The notes beneath the pieces were generated by a model. The model was not told where the DNA came from and made no database searches. It saw nothing but the letters and a program-made list of their open reading frames with translations. Shown piece after piece: positions 5,641-6,154 of a DNA stretch of 6,154 bases. The first letter of the stretch is position 1. Every line of letters starts with the position of its first letter. The position numbers and the translations under genes were made by a program. Source of the stretch: an uncultured Micrococcales bacterium (GTDB lineage: Bacteria; Actinomycetota; Actinomycetes; S36-B12; UBA10799); NCBI GenBank assembly GCA_937952095.1, contig CALFYG010000191.1:1-6154 (forward strand). The letters run 5' to 3'.

Positions 5641-6154
5641 GAGCTGCCGCCGGGCTGCGCACCACCTGCCACCGTCGCGGGCCCGCCGTCCAGCAGGCGC
5701 CCTCGAGCCTTGCCGTCAGCGGCCAGCGCCGACTCCTGCAGTGCGGTCAGTTCGGCGCATCCGCTCTGGGCCAACGCCAGCAGCGCGTCGAGGGTGCTCC
5801 GCTCGAAGGGCTCGCCCTCGGCAGTGCCTTGGACCTCGACGAAGCGGCCGTCACCGGTCATCACCACGTTCATGTCGGTGTCGGCGTTCACGTCGTCGTC
5901 GTAGTGCAGGTCGAGCCGTGGTTCACCATCGACCACCCCGACGCTGACTGCGGCCACGGAATTGCGAAGGGGCCACTGTGAGATCAAACCCTCGCTCTGC
6001 GCCCACGCACAGGCGTCGGCCACGGCCAGATAGGCACCCGTGATCGCGGCTGTTCGGGTCCCACCGTCCGCCTGCAGGACGTCACAGTCCACCTGGATCG
6101 TGTTCTCACCGAGCAGCGCGTCGTCCACGGCCGCCCGCAGCGCACGGCCGATGA
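5637..6154 (-). CDS. rph: Ribonuclease PH, C-terminal part; 5' end outside window
   Basis: RNase PH is a phosphorolytic 3'-5' exoribonuclease that trims tRNA precursors, removing nucleotides downstream of the CCA end and releasing nucleoside diphosphates; the active form is a hexameric ring. About 171 codons are visible. The frame is open to the window edge, where the residues IGRALRAAVDD match the family, so the gene continues beyond base 6154. Visible motifs are LLGENTIQVDCDVLQADGG, the phosphate-binding GGTRT with its Arg at 6054-6056, the acidic catalytic segment YDDDVNADTDMNVVMTG with the Asp before MNVV, and GRFVEVQGTAEGEPF. After the usual end near LTALQ there is an extra tail of about 30 residues rich in Gly, Ala and Pro, ending GGSS. 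It is the first visible gene of the cluster; its stop overlaps the rdgB start by four bases. A GTG at 6126-6128 is internal and is not the start. Confidence 0.97.
   Translation of the reverse strand, partial: IGRALRAAVDDALLGENTIQVDCDVLQADGGTRTAAITGAYLAVADACAWAQSEGLISQWPLRNSVAAVSVGVVDGEPRLDLHYDDDVNADTDMNVVMTGDGRFVEVQGTAEGEPFERSTLDALLALAQSGCAELTALQESALAADGKARGRLLDGGPATVAGGAQPGGSS

Noticed and set aside
4861..5904. Plus-strand open frame of 347 codons across rdgB and parts of its neighbours
   Set aside because: It spans three confidently identified minus-strand genes and shows no family motif; it is a GC-rich shadow frame.
6126..6128. GTG as the start of a 163-residue RNase PH fragment
   Set aside because: The frame continues upstream to the window edge with residues IGRALRAA that match RNase PH, so the GTG is an internal valine codon.
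1..6154. CRISPR array, insertion sequence, toxin-antitoxin, or integrated element at the tRNA
   Set aside because: No direct repeat arrays, no transposase or integrase motifs, and no repeat of the tRNA 3' end was noticed elsewhere in the window.

Overview
The window is GC-rich (by eye roughly two thirds G+C, with strong G/C preference at third codon positions), uses many GTG starts, and carries the pair rph-rdgB, an M13 zinc metallopeptidase of the Zmp1/PepO type and a DUF4239 membrane protein. Together these suggest a chromosomal core region of an actinobacterium (Actinomycetota). The genus cannot be told from this sequence. There is no sign of phage, plasmid, transposon or CRISPR.

Layout. 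The left edge (1-57, +) is the 3' part of a tRNA-Leu(UAG) with an encoded CCA. Opposite and overlapping it is a small four-helix membrane protein (36-437, -), which lies directly downstream of, and overlaps, an atypical NAD(P)-binding SDR (395-1039, -). A 48-base divergent gap separates the SDR from a DUF4239/bestrophin-like membrane protein (1088-1936, +). The 3' end of that gene overlaps by 58 bases, tail to tail, with a YihY/BrkB-type membrane protein (1879-3078, -). Reading leftward from the right edge there is a tight four-gene cluster on the minus strand: RNase PH (rph, 5' end cut by the window), rdgB (4-base stop/start overlap), the M13 metallopeptidase (9-base gap) and the YihY protein (zero gap, TGA directly followed by GTG).

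How the genes fit together. rph and rdgB are housekeeping genes: 3' trimming of tRNA precursors, and removal of ITP/XTP/dITP from the nucleotide pool. The M13 peptidase and the YihY protein follow so closely that one transcript and translational coupling are likely. At both junctions around the M13 gene the bases just before the downstream start can form a small hairpin that covers the presumed ribosome-binding bases. The left part (SDR, small membrane protein, DUF4239) has no pathway link to the cluster that the sequence shows.

All 6154 bases are accounted for by genes apart from gaps of at most 48 bases. I see ordinary core-genome content with unusually dense packing (three same-strand overlaps or abutments, one convergent overlap, one overlap with a tRNA). 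I do not see evidence of a new defence or mobile system.
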